The position numbers were made by a program, and so were the translations under genes. A DNA stretch of 64,000 nucleotides, taken from the NCBI GenBank assembly GCA_963720885.1, contig CAVRGW010000005.1:186001-250000 (forward strand). Reading direction: 5' to 3'. Position 1 is the first letter of the stretch, and each line of letters opens with the position of its first letter. This DNA comes from DATLLN01 sp963720885. Its GTDB lineage: Bacteria; Actinomycetota; Thermoleophilia; Gaiellales; JAICJC01. Shown piece after piece: positions 1 through 12,117 of the stretch. Below the pieces are notes generated by a model that had not been told where the DNA came from, searched no databases, and worked only from the letters and a program-made list of their open reading frames with translations.

Positions 1-2312
<2,312 letters not shown>

Positions 2313-2326
<14 letters not shown>

Positions 2327-3030
2327 TCCGGCACGGCGGCTCGCCGTCGACCGGGTCGAGGCGGTCGGCGCATACACGCTGCTGGTGCTGCGAAACGACG
2401 GGGGCGACGTCGGCCGGCCCGGCCAGTTCTTTATGCTTTCGGCGTGGCCGGAGCCCGCTGACGCCTACCTGCCGCGTGCGCTGTCCGCCGCGTGGGCGGA
2501 TGAGCGCGAGATCGCCTTTCTGGTCGATGTGCGCGGCGCCGGCACGCGGGCGCTGGTCGGTGCCGCTTCGATCGAGGTACGTGGGCCGCTGGGCACCGGG
2601 TTTGCAATCGCCGACCGGCCGGCGCTGCTGGTCGGCGGCGGTATCGGCGCGGCGATCCTGCCCTGGTTGGCCCGCGAGCTGCCCCAGCCGCCTCGGGTCG
2701 CTGCTCGGTTTTCGCAGCGAGGCGCATGCCGTCTGCGCGGCGCTGGTCTCGGACGACCCGACCGTGGTGCTCGACCCGGTGCTCGTCACGGAGCCGCTGG
2801 CCCGTCTGCTGCCGTTCGACGGCGTCGTCTACGCCTGCGGGCCGGATCCGATGCTGCACGCCGTGGCCGCGCTGTGTGCGGAGCACGACGTCGAGTGCCA
2901 GGTGGCGATGGAGGCCGCGATGGCCTGCGGTTACGGCGCCTGCTACGGCTGCGCGGTGCAGATCGACGGCGTCTGGAAACGGCTGTGCGTCGAGGGACCG
3001 GTGCTGGAGGCGGAGAGGATCCTGGCGTGA
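2313..3030 (+). CDS. pyrK: Dihydroorotate dehydrogenase electron-transfer subunit, frameshifted
   Basis: FAD/[2Fe-2S] subunit that passes electrons from the class 1B dihydroorotate dehydrogenase to NAD+. The start is the ATG giving MSLADPARRLAV. The N-terminal FAD-binding region (GRPGQFFML, YLPRALS), the nucleotide motif VGGGIGAAIL and the C-terminal cysteine cluster CGYGACYGCAV...RLC, which ligates the iron-sulfur centre, are all visible. The frame changes at about 2698-2701: the first part ends at LPQPPRV and the second continues LLGFRSEAHAV; one extra G explains it. The stop overlaps the GTG start of pyrD by 4 bp, which fits stoichiometric PyrK-PyrD synthesis. Confidence 0.88.
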
Positions 3031-3968
3031 GCGCCGACCTGCGAACGTCCCTCTGCGGGATCGACCTCGAGCACCCGCTGGTCAACGGCTCGGGAACGCT
3101 GGATGCGCTGGTCGCCGGGACGCTCGGCCTGGCCGCCTTCGTCACGAAGACGGTGACGCTCGAGGCACGTGCCGGGAACCCGCCGGTGCGGATCGCCGAG
3201 ACGCCGGCCGGCATGGTCAACTCGATCGGGCTGGCGAACCCGGGGCTCGATCGCTTCTGCGAGGAGCACCTGCCGCGGCTGACGGAGCTGGGTGTGCCGC
3301 TGATGGTCAGTGTCGGCGGGTGGTCGCGCGAGCAGTACGCGATCGCCGTCTCGCGGATCGGCGCCGTGTCCGGCGTGGCCGCGATCGAGCTCAACGTCTC
3401 GTGCCCGAACGTCGACACGGGGTGCATCTCGATCGGCACCGATCCCGCCGAGACGCGGGCGCTGCTCGAGCGCTGCCGGGCCGAGACCGACGTGCCGCTG
3501 CTGGCCAAGCTGTCGCCCAGCGTCGCCGACGTCAGCGCGATCGCCCTGGCCGCCGCCGAGGGTGGAGCACACGGTTTGGTGCTGATCAACACCGTGCGCG
3601 GGCTGGCCATCGACCGCGACACGCTGCGGCCGCTGCTGGGCGGGGGCGGTGGAGGGCTTTCCGGTCCTGCGGTCAAGCCGGTCGCGCTGCACGCCGTCTA
3701 CCACTCGTACGCCGCGACCGGGCTGCCGATCGTCGGCATGGGCGGGGTCGCATCGGCCCGGGATTGCCTCGAGTTGATGGCCGCCGGGGCCTGTGTCGTC
3801 GGATTGGGCACCGCGCTGTTCCGCGATCCGGCCCTGCCCGGCCGGATCCTCGCCGAACTGCCCGCGCTGCTCGCCGACCACGGCTTCTCGGGGGTCGAGG
3901 GTGTCACCGGTGCTTCACAGAACCTCGACAGTAAGGCTCCACCTGAGCTTGAGCGTTCGGAGCGCTGA
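3027..3968 (+). CDS. pyrD: Dihydroorotate dehydrogenase catalytic subunit, class 1B
   Basis: Oxidises dihydroorotate to orotate with FMN in pyrimidine synthesis; the adjacent pyrK makes it the NAD-dependent 1B type. The GTG start gives MSADLRTSLCGIDLEHPLVNGSGT, and the protein is 313 aa, normal for the family. The catalytic-base cysteine lies in ELNVSCPNV and the C-terminal FMN phosphate region in IVGMGGVASARDC. The start overlaps the pyrK stop. No pyrF lies between pyrD and mihF, although in mycobacteria pyrF sits directly upstream of mihF. Confidence 0.93.
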   Translation: MSADLRTSLCGIDLEHPLVNGSGTLDALVAGTLGLAAFVTKTVTLEARAGNPPVRIAETPAGMVNSIGLANPGLDRFCEEHLPRLTELGVPLMVSVGGWSREQYAIAVSRIGAVSGVAAIELNVSCPNVDTGCISIGTDPAETRALLERCRAETDVPLLAKLSPSVADVSAIALAAAEGGAHGLVLINTVRGLAIDRDTLRPLLGGGGGGLSGPAVKPVALHAVYHSYAATGLPIVGMGGVASARDCLELMAAGACVVGLGTALFRDPALPGRILAELPALLADHGFSGVEGVTGASQNLDSKAPPELERSER

Positions 3969-3997
3969 TTTGGCCTGTTTTGGCCGTTTCCACCCGG

Positions 3998-4025
3998 TTG
4001 CGTCACAGCGCAAGAGTGATATCAT
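3998..4025 (+). promoter_or_regulatory. Candidate promoter of mihF
   Basis: TTGCGT at 3998-4003 and TATCAT at 4020-4025 are separated by 16 bp, and the mihF ATG follows 11 nt later. The -10 lies inside the palindrome TGATATCA. This would let the mihF-gmk-rpoZ block be expressed independently of the pyr genes upstream. Prediction from spacing only. Confidence 0.45.
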
Positions 4026-4036
4026 CGCCCGGCGCG

Positions 4037-4360
4037 ATGGCCACGATCCTGTCCAAGACTCCCTCCCGGTCGCTCGACCAGCGACTCGACGCACTCGAGA
4101 GGGCGAACGAGATCAGGGTCAACCGAGCGAGGCTGAAGCGGGCATTGAAGTCGGGCGAGACCACCTTCGACGAGGTGCTGCTGGATCCCCCGGCTTTCGT
4201 GCTGACGGCGAAGGTGTACGACATGCTGCTCGCCGTTCCCCGGCTCGGCCGGGTCCGCGCCTCGAAACTGCTCGCCCAGTGCCGCATCAGCCAGTCGAAG
4301 ACGATTGGCGGGCTGTCCGAACGGCAGCGCGGCGAACTGGTCGATCTCTTCCGCTCCTGA
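4037..4360 (+). CDS. mihF: Integration host factor, actinobacterial type
   Basis: Small nucleoid-associated protein of the mIHF family: a basic helical protein with an embedded H2TH-like fold, unrelated to proteobacterial IHF. The family bends DNA and is required for L5-type phage integration. 107 aa from ATG 4037. The conserved core LLAVPRLGRVRASKLLAQCRI followed by SKTIGGLSERQRGEL is clear. An upstream in-frame ATG at 3980 is less likely because that extension is poorly conserved-looking and would cover the promoter. The order mihF-gmk-rpoZ-coaBC matches mycobacteria and strongly supports the call. Confidence 0.9.
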   Translation: MATILSKTPSRSLDQRLDALERANEIRVNRARLKRALKSGETTFDEVLLDPPAFVLTAKVYDMLLAVPRLGRVRASKLLAQCRISQSKTIGGLSERQRGELVDLFRS

Positions 4361-4382
4361 CTCTGAATCTGCGGCGGCCAGC

Positions 4383-4958
4383 GTGACCGGCCGCCTGTTC
4401 GTCATATCCGGCCCTTCCGGTGTGGGCAAGGGCACCCTGATCTCGCTGGCCCGCGAGCGGCTTCGGGATGTCGTGGTCGCGGTCTCTGCGACGACCCGCC
4501 CGCAGCGACCGGGGGAGTGCAACGGCCGCGAGTATCACTTCCTCGACGCCGCCGAGTTCGAGCGACTGGTGGGGGAGGGGGCGTTCCTCGAGCATGTAAC
4601 ATTCGCCGGTCACCGGTACGGGACGCTGCGCAGCGAGGTCGAGCGGCGGCTGGCGGACGGCGAGAGCGTTGTGCTCGAGATCGACGTCCCCGGCGCGCGG
4701 GAGATCAAGCGGCAGCTGCCCGAGGCGGTGCTCGTGTTCATCGCGCCGCCGGACCTGGCGGACCTGGAGGAGCGTCTCGCCGGCCGCGGGGCGAACACCT
4801 CCGACGAGATCCAGGCCCGGCTCGCGATCGCCCGCGACGAGATCGTCGCGTCCGGCGAGTTCGAGCATGTGATCGTGAATGACAACAGAGAGCGGGCAGC
4901 CGCGGAGCTCGAGTCCGTGATGCGGGCCGCGATGGAGAGCGAGGGAGCACCCCGATGA
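4383..4958 (+). CDS. gmk: Guanylate kinase
   Basis: Phosphorylates GMP to GDP with ATP. The GTG start gives MTGRLFVISGPSGVGKG, with the P-loop at residues 10-17. The GMP-binding segment (SATTRPQRPGECNGREYHF) and the lid region around RLAGRGANTSDEIQARLA follow. 191 aa, a typical length. The stop overlaps the rpoZ ATG, so the two are translationally coupled. Confidence 0.95.
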   Translation: MTGRLFVISGPSGVGKGTLISLARERLRDVVVAVSATTRPQRPGECNGREYHFLDAAEFERLVGEGAFLEHVTFAGHRYGTLRSEVERRLADGESVVLEIDVPGAREIKRQLPEAVLVFIAPPDLADLEERLAGRGANTSDEIQARLAIARDEIVASGEFEHVIVNDNRERAAAELESVMRAAMESEGAPR

Positions 4959-5188
4959 TCGAACCGAAGATCGACAAACTGCTGGAGCACGTCGACAGCA
5001 AGTACGGCCTGGTGATCGCGTCCGCGAAACGGGCACGCCAGATCAACGATTACCACCACCAGCTCGGCGAGGGCAGCTTCGAGGGTTTCGCGCCGCCGCT
5101 GGTCGAGTCCCGCTCGAAGAACTTCCTGACGATGGCCCTCGAGGAGATCGCCCAGGGCAAGCTCAAGGTCGGCGCCTCCGGCGAGTAG
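4955..5188 (+). CDS. rpoZ: RNA polymerase omega subunit
   Basis: Assembly subunit of RNA polymerase that chaperones beta-prime. 77 aa beginning MIEPKIDKLLEHVDSKYGLV, with the conserved KRARQIND motif and the LTMALEEIAQGKL helix. It overlaps gmk in an ATGA junction. The omega subunit contributes to the ppGpp site in proteobacteria; whether it does so here cannot be read from sequence. Confidence 0.95.
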   Translation: MIEPKIDKLLEHVDSKYGLVIASAKRARQINDYHHQLGEGSFEGFAPPLVESRSKNFLTMALEEIAQGKLKVGASGE

Positions 5189-5243
5189 GCGCCCGGCGAC
5201 GTCTCCGCCGCGCGCCGAGTTTTCGATTGCGTGGCGGGGGCCG

Positions 5244-5249
5244 TACACT
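5244..5249 (+). promoter_or_regulatory. -10 element, leaderless coaBC transcript
   Basis: TACACT lies 7 nt before the coaBC ATG with no Shine-Dalgarno sequence between. This spacing puts the transcription start at or next to the start codon. Confidence 0.55.
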
Positions 5250-5256
5250 TCCAACC

Positions 5257-6468
5257 ATGATTCTGGTCGGCGTGTGTGGGGGCGTCGCCGCCTACAAGAG
5301 CTGTGAGCTCGTCCGGCTCCTCGTTCGCGCGGGGCATGACGTGCAGGTCGTGCAGACGCCGACGGCCGAGCGGTTCGTCGGGCCGACCACCTTCGCGGCG
5401 CTCTCCCGGCGACCGGTGCTGACCGACTCGGCGGAGCACCTGTTCCCACACCTGGAGGCGTCACGCGACGCCGAGCTGGTGTGCCTGGCGCCGCTGACGG
5501 CGACCACACTCGCCCGGCTGGCGCACGGCGAGGCGTCCAACGTGCTGCTGGCTACGGCGCTTGCCTACCGCGGCCCGGTGGTCGCGGCACCGGCCATGAA
5601 CCCGCGGATGTGGGCGGCCGACGCAACGCGGGCGAACGCCGAGACCCTGCGCCGCCGCGGCGTCCAGCTGGTCGGCCCGGCCGCCGGCGACACCGCCGAG
5701 GGCGAGCTGGGCGTGGGTCGGATGGCCGAGCCGGACGAGATCGCCGGCGTGATCGAGCGCAGCCTCGCCATCTCCTGCCAGCTGGCCGGCCGCCGGGTGC
5801 TGGTCACCGCCGGCGGCACCCGGGAGCCGCTCGACGCCGTTCGCTACATCGGCAATCGCTCCAGTGGCCGGATGGGCGTGGCGGTCGCCGACGAGGCCGC
5901 GCGTCGCGGGGCCGACGTCACGCTGCTGCTGTGCGCCGGGGCGGTCGCGCCGGAGACGCACGTCAACGTGATCGCGGTCGAGACGGCCGAGCAGCTGCGG
6001 GCGGCGACGGTCGCGCACGCCGCGACTGCCGACGTGGTGGTGATGGCCGCCGCGGTCGCCGACTACCGCCCGTCGGCCGCCGAGTCCGGCAAGCGCACCA
6101 AGGATGGCGCCGCCTGGTCGATCGAGCTCGAGCCGACTGCCGACATCCTGGCCGAGCTGGGCGCCGCGCGTCGCGACGGGCAGCTGCTTGTCGGCTTCGC
6201 CGCCGAGCACGGGGAGGGCGCCGTCGACCGCGCCCGCAGCAAGCTCGAGCGCAAGAACGCCGACGCGATCGTCGTCAACGACATCAGCCGCGGCGACATC
6301 GGCTTCGACGTCGATGACAACGAAATCGTGATCGTGACGTCAAAGCAGGAAATACCAATCTCCCGACGGCCCAAGCGCGCCTGCGCGGAGGCCATCCTGG
6401 ACTGGCTTGCCACGGCTCGGGAACCGAGCGCGGCCTCCGTCCGTACCACACAAGAGACAGCCATCTGA
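5257..6468 (+). CDS. coaBC: Bifunctional phosphopantothenoylcysteine decarboxylase / synthase
   Basis: Two consecutive steps of coenzyme A synthesis: CTP-dependent ligation of cysteine to 4'-phosphopantothenate (CoaB, C-terminal) and FMN-dependent decarboxylation (CoaC, N-terminal). The CoaC part starts MILVGVCGGVAAYKSCEL and carries the active-site-lid motif PAMNPRMW around residues 112-119. The CoaB part starts near residue 185 (VLVTAGGTREPLDAVRYIGN) and has the KN dipeptide at 333-334. 403 aa, typical of the fusion. ATG 5257 is chosen because it opens with the canonical N-terminus directly after a -10 element. Confidence 0.95.
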   Translation: MILVGVCGGVAAYKSCELVRLLVRAGHDVQVVQTPTAERFVGPTTFAALSRRPVLTDSAEHLFPHLEASRDAELVCLAPLTATTLARLAHGEASNVLLATALAYRGPVVAAPAMNPRMWAADATRANAETLRRRGVQLVGPAAGDTAEGELGVGRMAEPDEIAGVIERSLAISCQLAGRRVLVTAGGTREPLDAVRYIGNRSSGRMGVAVADEAARRGADVTLLLCAGAVAPETHVNVIAVETAEQLRAATVAHAATADVVVMAAAVADYRPSAAESGKRTKDGAAWSIELEPTADILAELGAARRDGQLLVGFAAEHGEGAVDRARSKLERKNADAIVVNDISRGDIGFDVDDNEIVIVTSKQEIPISRRPKRACAEAILDWLATAREPSAASVRTTQETAI

Positions 6469-6498
6469 GCAGCTCCCGACCGAGAGGACGTACCCGAG

Positions 6499-7476
<978 letters not shown>

Positions 7477-8718
7477 GTGCTGGCCGGCCGCGGCAAGGGA
7501 GCGCTGGCCCTCGGAGCGGGGCTGTACATCGTTGCCTGGGGATTCGGCACCAGCGAGCTGTTCGCAGCGGCGCTGGGGCTGATGCTGCTGCCGGCTGCGG
7601 CCTGGCTATGGGTGCGCTTCATGACGCGGCCGATGACGATGCGCCGGCGCACCGGCAACCGCGAGCTGGTCGAGGGCGGCCGGGTCGAGGTGCTGCTCGA
7701 GGTGCGCTCGGACGAGGGTCCGCTGCCGTCGCGCGCGGTGGTCGTCGAGCGGGTGGCCGGCCTGCCCGAGCGCGACGTGCCGGTCGTCCGCTCCGGCCAC
7801 GAGCTGCGCGGCCGCTACACGTTGGAGGACGTGCCGCGCGGTCGCTACGCGCTGGAGGCCGCCGACCTGGTGCTCGGCGACCCCTTCGGGCTGGCCGAGG
7901 CGCGCATCGCGGTGGACCGGCGCGACACGCTGCTGGTCTACCCGCGGGTGTTCGACCTGGACGGCGTGTTCACCGACGCCGGCGCGGCGGGCGGCGACGA
8001 GGGCCGCGCGCTGCTGCACCGCACGGCGGGCTACGACCTGCACTCGATCCGCGACTTCCAGCAGGGCGAGAGCCTGCGCCGCGTGCACTGGCGCTCGACC
8101 GCGAAGCGCCGGAAGCTGATGGTCAAGGAGCTGACGGAGACGCCGCGCGACGAGGCCGCCGTGCTGCTCGACGGCGAGCGAATCGCGGCGGTCGGCCCGC
8201 GCGGCGCCAGCTCGTACGACGCCTCGGTACGGGCCGCGGCGTCGCTGCTGTCACGGATGGTGACGCTCGGCCAGCGGTGCTCGCTGGTGCTCCACGGCTC
8301 GTCCCGCCAGCGCCTGCGGATCCAGGCCGGGGGCGGGGAGTGGGGGACGGTGATGGCCGCGCTGGCGGCGGTCGAGCCCGACGCCGAGCGTCCTTTGCAC
8401 GTCATGCTGCGCGACCTGATCGCCGGCTCCGGGGCGGCCGAGTCGGTCGACGCCGCCCGCCTGTTCGTGGTCAGCGCGGCGCTGACGCCGGCTCTGGCCG
8501 ACCGCCTGCTCGCGCTCCGCTCGTACCGCCGCGACATCGCCCTGGTGTGGGTCGACGCGCCGACGTTCGCCGGGCGGACGACGGGCCACGGGCCGGAGGA
8601 GGCCGCCTCGCTGCAGCTCGCCCGGGCGGGCGTCCCGGTCGCCCGGCTGCGGGCCGGCGACGACGTCGGCGCCGTCCTCTCTGCCACCACCGTCGCCCGG
8701 GAGTATGCGCATGCGTGA
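7477..8718 (+). CDS. DUF58 domain protein
   Basis: 413 aa, GTG start directly after the MoxR stop. Two N-terminal hydrophobic segments (about residues 8-45) anchor the protein. An immunoglobulin-like stretch precedes the DUF58 signature YDLHSIRDFQQGESLRRVHWRSTAK, and a vWA-like tail follows. The domain pairs with MoxR ATPases; the biochemical role is not established. The last 14 nt overlap the transglutaminase gene in another frame. Confidence 0.88.
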   Translation: MLAGRGKGALALGAGLYIVAWGFGTSELFAAALGLMLLPAAAWLWVRFMTRPMTMRRRTGNRELVEGGRVEVLLEVRSDEGPLPSRAVVVERVAGLPERDVPVVRSGHELRGRYTLEDVPRGRYALEAADLVLGDPFGLAEARIAVDRRDTLLVYPRVFDLDGVFTDAGAAGGDEGRALLHRTAGYDLHSIRDFQQGESLRRVHWRSTAKRRKLMVKELTETPRDEAAVLLDGERIAAVGPRGASSYDASVRAAASLLSRMVTLGQRCSLVLHGSSRQRLRIQAGGGEWGTVMAALAAVEPDAERPLHVMLRDLIAGSGAAESVDAARLFVVSAALTPALADRLLALRSYRRDIALVWVDAPTFAGRTTGHGPEEAASLQLARAGVPVARLRAGDDVGAVLSATTVAREYAHA

Positions 8719-11011
8719 GCGGCTGGCGCTGACCGGGCTGTGGGCGGCGTTCCTCGGCTTCCAGTGGGCGCAGCTCGAGCGGCCGTGGGCCGGCCTGGCC
8801 GACATGGTCGTGCTCGCCGTTGCCGCCATCGCGCCGGCTGCGCTGTGGGCGGCGGGCCGCCGCGGGATGGCCGTCGGCGCTGCCCTCGTCTCGGTCGTCG
8901 TGGCCGTCGGCGTCGCCTTCGGGCACTACCCGTGGGAGACCGGCCACCACCTCTACCCGATCCGCGTGTGGGACGCCGCTGCGGACGGCGCCGAGGGCTG
9001 GCTGGACACGACCACGCCGATTGACACCGGTCGCTTCCCCGGCGCCGTCGCGGACGTCGAGCTGGTCTTCACGTTCCTTCTCGCCGCGCTGGCGTGGCTG
9101 CTGATCGTCGGCCGCCGGCCGCTGCTGGCCGTCGGCGTCGGCTTCGCCGCCTTTGCCGTCCCCACCACGATGGTGGCCATGGACGGCGGCTTCGTGCGCT
9201 CGCTGCTGTTCCTCGTGCTGGCCGCTCTGACGCTGGCCGCCTGCGGCCCGCGGTCGCTGCCGCGGCGCGGCTCGGCCGTGCTGCAGATCGTCGCCGTCGG
9301 TGGCTGTGCGATCGCGGCGGCGCTGATCCTGTCCGCCGCGCCGGGCGTGCGCAAGGACGCCTTCCTGTCCTGGCGCACCTGGAATCCGCTGGCCGGCAGC
9401 GCGCCGCGGGTCAGCGTCGGCTACGTCTGGGATCAGGACTACCGCCCGTTCACCTGGCCGAAGAAGAAGACCGAGGTCTTCGAGGTCACGTCGCCGCGGC
9501 CGATGTACTGGAAGGCGGCCATCCTCACCGAGTTCGCGAACGACCGCTGGCAGGAGCACCCGGTGGTGCAGCAGGTGTACAGCGAGGACACCAAGTCGGT
9601 GGTCGTGCCGGTCGAGCAGCTGCCGCAGTTCGCCGACCCGGACTCCAAGGATCTGAGGCAGGTGTCGTTCCGGGTCAAGGGGCTCGCCGATCCGCACCTG
9701 CTGGCGGCCGGCCAACCGATGGCCTACGCGCTGGACGACGCGTCGAAGGCACAGCTGACAACGGACGGCACCGTCACGCTGGCAGCCGATCCGTCGAAGG
9801 ACGAGACGTACACGACGCGGGTCTACGCGCCCGATCCGGCGCCCAAGGATCTGGCCGACACCAGCACGGACTACCCGACCGACGTTCGCCGCGGGATCGA
9901 GATCGGCGGCGTGGTCGTCCCGCCGTGGGACTCCACGGTGCCCAAGCAGGTGATCTTGCCGATCGACCCCTCGTACATCGAGGCGAGCGACCAGGTGTGG
10001 AGGAAGTCCGGCGCGGCGACCGCCAAGACTCCGTACCAGGCGGTGATCGACGTCGAGGCGTACTTCCGCGATCCGCAGGTGTTCAGCTACGACCAGACGC
10101 CGCAGTTCCAGCCCGGGCGCCCGGTGCTGGCCGACTTCATGCTGCGGGCGCACGACGGCTACTGCCAGATGTTCTCGGGCTCGATGGCGCTGGTGCTGCG
10201 GATGCACGGCATCCCGGCCCGGGTCGCGGTCGGGTTCACGACCGGCAGCCCGACGGAGGCCGGCGGGAACACCTACGAGGTGACCGACCGCAACGCGCAC
10301 AGCTGGGTCGAGGTCTGGTTCGCCGGCTACGGCTGGCTTCCGTTCGACCCGACGCCGGGCCGCGTCCTGCACCAGCGGGCGTCGACTGCGACGCCGGACG
10401 CCGAGCAGCTGGCCACCGACCTGAAGACCAGTGGGCTGACCGGTGCGACCAGCGCCTACGTCGCCAAGTACGTCAACACTGTGCTGCCGAACGGCCTGCC
10501 ACAGGCCGCGCGCGCCAACCGCGTCCACGGCACCGGTCCGGGCGGCAACGGGGTGTTCCTCGGAGCCGCGGCGCCGCAGCACGGCCGCAGCTTCATCCGC
10601 TGGCTGCTGGTCGCGGTCGTGGTCGTGCTGGCGGCGCTGCTGATCGGCAAGTGGGCGGCCGTGAAGCTGCGCTACCTGCGGCGCGGCCCGCGGGCCCAGG
10701 CCTCGGCGGCGTTCGCGGACATCGCCACCTTCGCGGGCGACCAGGGAGTGACCGTCGGCTCAGACGCGACGTACGAGGATCTGGCCCGCCGCCTGCAGCA
10801 CGTGTGGGGCGTCGAGGCGTTCCCGTTCGCCCAGGATGCGAGCGCCGCGCGCTACGCGCCGCCGTACGAGGCGGCCGTCGCGGCACGCCGGCTGCGCGCA
10901 CACATGCGGAGGATGAAGCGCGAGATCCGGCACAACCTGGAGCTGCGCGATCGCGCCTCTGGTGCGCTGAAGCTGCGCGAGGCGGTCGCCCGCCGTCGAG
11001 GGCTTGACTGA
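8705..11011 (+). CDS. TgpA-type membrane transglutaminase-like protein
   Basis: 768 aa membrane protein. Several N-terminal transmembrane helices (about residues 5-200) are followed by a large extracytoplasmic region with a transglutaminase-like domain. The Cys-His-Asp triad is C487 (GYCQMFSGS), H532 (AHSWVEVWF) and D548 (PFDPTPG). Another helix lies near 635-660, then a DUF4129-like C-terminal tail. Family members are papain-fold enzymes or proteases at the cell surface; the substrate is unknown. It is third in the MoxR-DUF58 operon and overlaps its neighbour by 14 bp. Confidence 0.9.
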   Translation: MRMRERLALTGLWAAFLGFQWAQLERPWAGLADMVVLAVAAIAPAALWAAGRRGMAVGAALVSVVVAVGVAFGHYPWETGHHLYPIRVWDAAADGAEGWLDTTTPIDTGRFPGAVADVELVFTFLLAALAWLLIVGRRPLLAVGVGFAAFAVPTTMVAMDGGFVRSLLFLVLAALTLAACGPRSLPRRGSAVLQIVAVGGCAIAAALILSAAPGVRKDAFLSWRTWNPLAGSAPRVSVGYVWDQDYRPFTWPKKKTEVFEVTSPRPMYWKAAILTEFANDRWQEHPVVQQVYSEDTKSVVVPVEQLPQFADPDSKDLRQVSFRVKGLADPHLLAAGQPMAYALDDASKAQLTTDGTVTLAADPSKDETYTTRVYAPDPAPKDLADTSTDYPTDVRRGIEIGGVVVPPWDSTVPKQVILPIDPSYIEASDQVWRKSGAATAKTPYQAVIDVEAYFRDPQVFSYDQTPQFQPGRPVLADFMLRAHDGYCQMFSGSMALVLRMHGIPARVAVGFTTGSPTEAGGNTYEVTDRNAHSWVEVWFAGYGWLPFDPTPGRVLHQRASTATPDAEQLATDLKTSGLTGATSAYVAKYVNTVLPNGLPQAARANRVHGTGPGGNGVFLGAAAPQHGRSFIRWLLVAVVVVLAALLIGKWAAVKLRYLRRGPRAQASAAFADIATFAGDQGVTVGSDATYEDLARRLQHVWGVEAFPFAQDASAARYAPPYEAAVAARRLRAHMRRMKREIRHNLELRDRASGALKLREAVARRRGLD

Positions 11012-11029
11012 GGATCTATCCTCGAAAGA

Positions 11030-11047
11030 GGAGGTCTTGCGGCCTCC
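11030..11047 (+). terminator. Small hairpin in the 5' leader of the TPR gene
   Basis: GGAGGTC and GGCCTCC form a 7-bp stem with a TTGC loop, 8 nt downstream of a TATCCT -10-like hexamer (11017-11022). There is no T-run, so it may be a leader structure or a weak terminator for the upstream operon. Confidence 0.3.
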
Positions 11048-11076
11048 GCGCGTCACGCCGATAACTGGGAAAGACG

Positions 11077-11439
11077 ATGGATCAGCAGCAGTCCGTGTAC
11101 GACCTCTATCAGCAGGGCCGGGCGCACTTGCAGAACGGCGACAACGCCCAGGCGACCGTGCCGCTCGAGAAGGCGAAGCGGCGGGAGCCGGACAAGGCGT
11201 CGATCCGCGAGGCGCTGGGCGTTGCCTACCTGCGGTTGCGGCGCTACAGCGAGGCGGCGGCGGAGTTCGAGCACATCCTCGACTCGGCGCCGGCGAACGA
11301 CTACGCGCACTACTGCATGGGTCGCTGCCGCGAGCGGATGGGCGAGCGAGGGCTGGCCGCCGGGCATTACAAGATGGCGGCCTGGCTGCGGCCGGACGTT
11401 TCGTACTACCAGCGCGCCGTCGACGGCCTGCTCGACTGA
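11077..11439 (+). CDS. Tetratricopeptide-repeat protein
   Basis: 120 aa, cytoplasmic, no signal peptide. About three TPR-like helical pairs can be seen: YDLYQQGRAHLQNGDNAQAT, then IREALGVAYLRLRRYSEAAAEFEHIL, then AHYCMGRCRERMGERGLAAGHYKMAAWL. TPR domains mediate protein-protein contacts; the partner is unknown. ATG 11077 follows GGGAAAG. The acetyltransferase gene begins 8 bp after its stop, so the two are likely co-transcribed. Confidence 0.8.
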   Translation: MDQQQSVYDLYQQGRAHLQNGDNAQATVPLEKAKRREPDKASIREALGVAYLRLRRYSEAAAEFEHILDSAPANDYAHYCMGRCRERMGERGLAAGHYKMAAWLRPDVSYYQRAVDGLLD

Positions 11440-11446
11440 GCGGCGG

Positions 11447-11935
11447 GTGACCGTCCGCGAGGCAACGCCGGCCGACTGGCCGGCGATCTGGCGTTTCATG
11501 CACGTGATCGTCGCTGCCGGCGAGACGTTCTCGTGGGACCGGGACATCGGCGAGGCGGACGCCCGGGCGATCTGGATGGGCGGCCCGCCGAAGCGCACGT
11601 TCGTGGCGGTCGACGACGGCGATCGCGTGCTCGGCTCGGCCGTGATGGGCCCGAACCACGGCGGCCCGGCGTCGCACGTGGCAACGGCAAGCTTCATGGT
11701 CGACCCGGCGGCCGGAGGTCGCGGCTCCGGCCGCGCACTCGGCGAGCGCGTGCTCGACCAGGCCCGCACGGACGGCTACCGAGCGATGCAGTTCAACGCC
11801 GTGGTCGAGAGCAACGTCCGCGCCGTCGCCCTCTGGCGCTCGCTCGGCTTCGAGGTGCTTGCCACCGTGCCGGAGGCCTTCGACCACCCGGCCGACGGCC
11901 TGGTCGGGCTCCACATCATGCATCGCCCGCTGTAG
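11447..11935 (+). CDS. GNAT-family N-acetyltransferase
   Basis: 162 aa from GTG 11447 (MTVREATPADWPAIW). It has the GNAT fold: the acetyl-CoA pyrophosphate loop is in AAGGRGSGRAL, and the tail segment ESNVRAVALWRSLGFEVLATVPEAF is typical of PhnO/phosphinothricin-type acetyltransferases. A small-molecule amine is the likely acceptor, but the specific substrate cannot be told. It lies 8 bp after the TPR gene. Confidence 0.85.
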   Translation: MTVREATPADWPAIWRFMHVIVAAGETFSWDRDIGEADARAIWMGGPPKRTFVAVDDGDRVLGSAVMGPNHGGPASHVATASFMVDPAAGGRGSGRALGERVLDQARTDGYRAMQFNAVVESNVRAVALWRSLGFEVLATVPEAFDHPADGLVGLHIMHRPL

Positions 11936-11963
11936 AGCGCCTGATCGCGGCTCGGGTGGGGGT

Positions 11964-12000
11964 ATGCCAATTGGCCGATCGAGCGTCGGCCATTTGGCAT
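11964..12000. repeat. Palindromic repeat, copy A
   Basis: The arms ATGCCAATTGGCCGA and TCGGCCATTTGGCAT pair at 14 of 15 positions around a 7-nt spacer. The core TGCCAATTGGCCG recurs 670 bp downstream (copy B). It is intergenic, 28 bp after the acetyltransferase stop. No terminator T-run follows. Confidence 0.75.
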
Positions 12001-12013
12001 TTCGGCGGCGTGG

Positions 12014-12105
12014 CACCGTGGTGCGCCCAGGATCGGCCCTCTTTTCGGGGAGGGCCATCCTGGACACGACGCGGAGTTGGCACGGTGTCGTGACTGACAC
12101 GTGTC
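12014..12105. other. Nested inverted repeats upstream of the Cys/HTH-like unknown gene
   Basis: The outer arms CACCGTG (12014-12020) and CACGGTG (12081-12087) enclose a stronger stem, about 12027-12041 against 12050-12063, with a loop rich in T. A perfect 10-bp palindrome GACACGTGTC follows at 12096-12105, 12 bp before a -10-like hexamer. It could be a terminator, operator or structured leader; nothing coding is seen. Confidence 0.5.
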
Positions 12106-12117
12106 TGCCCTCGGCCG

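Noticed and set aside
4305..4382. Upstream extension of gmk
   Set aside because: Would overlap mihF and precede the canonical MTGRLFVISGPSGVGKG start with non-conserved sequence.
8471..10582. 703-codon minus-strand open frame opposite the transglutaminase gene
   Set aside because: Shadow frame; the plus strand has intact catalytic triad and transmembrane pattern.
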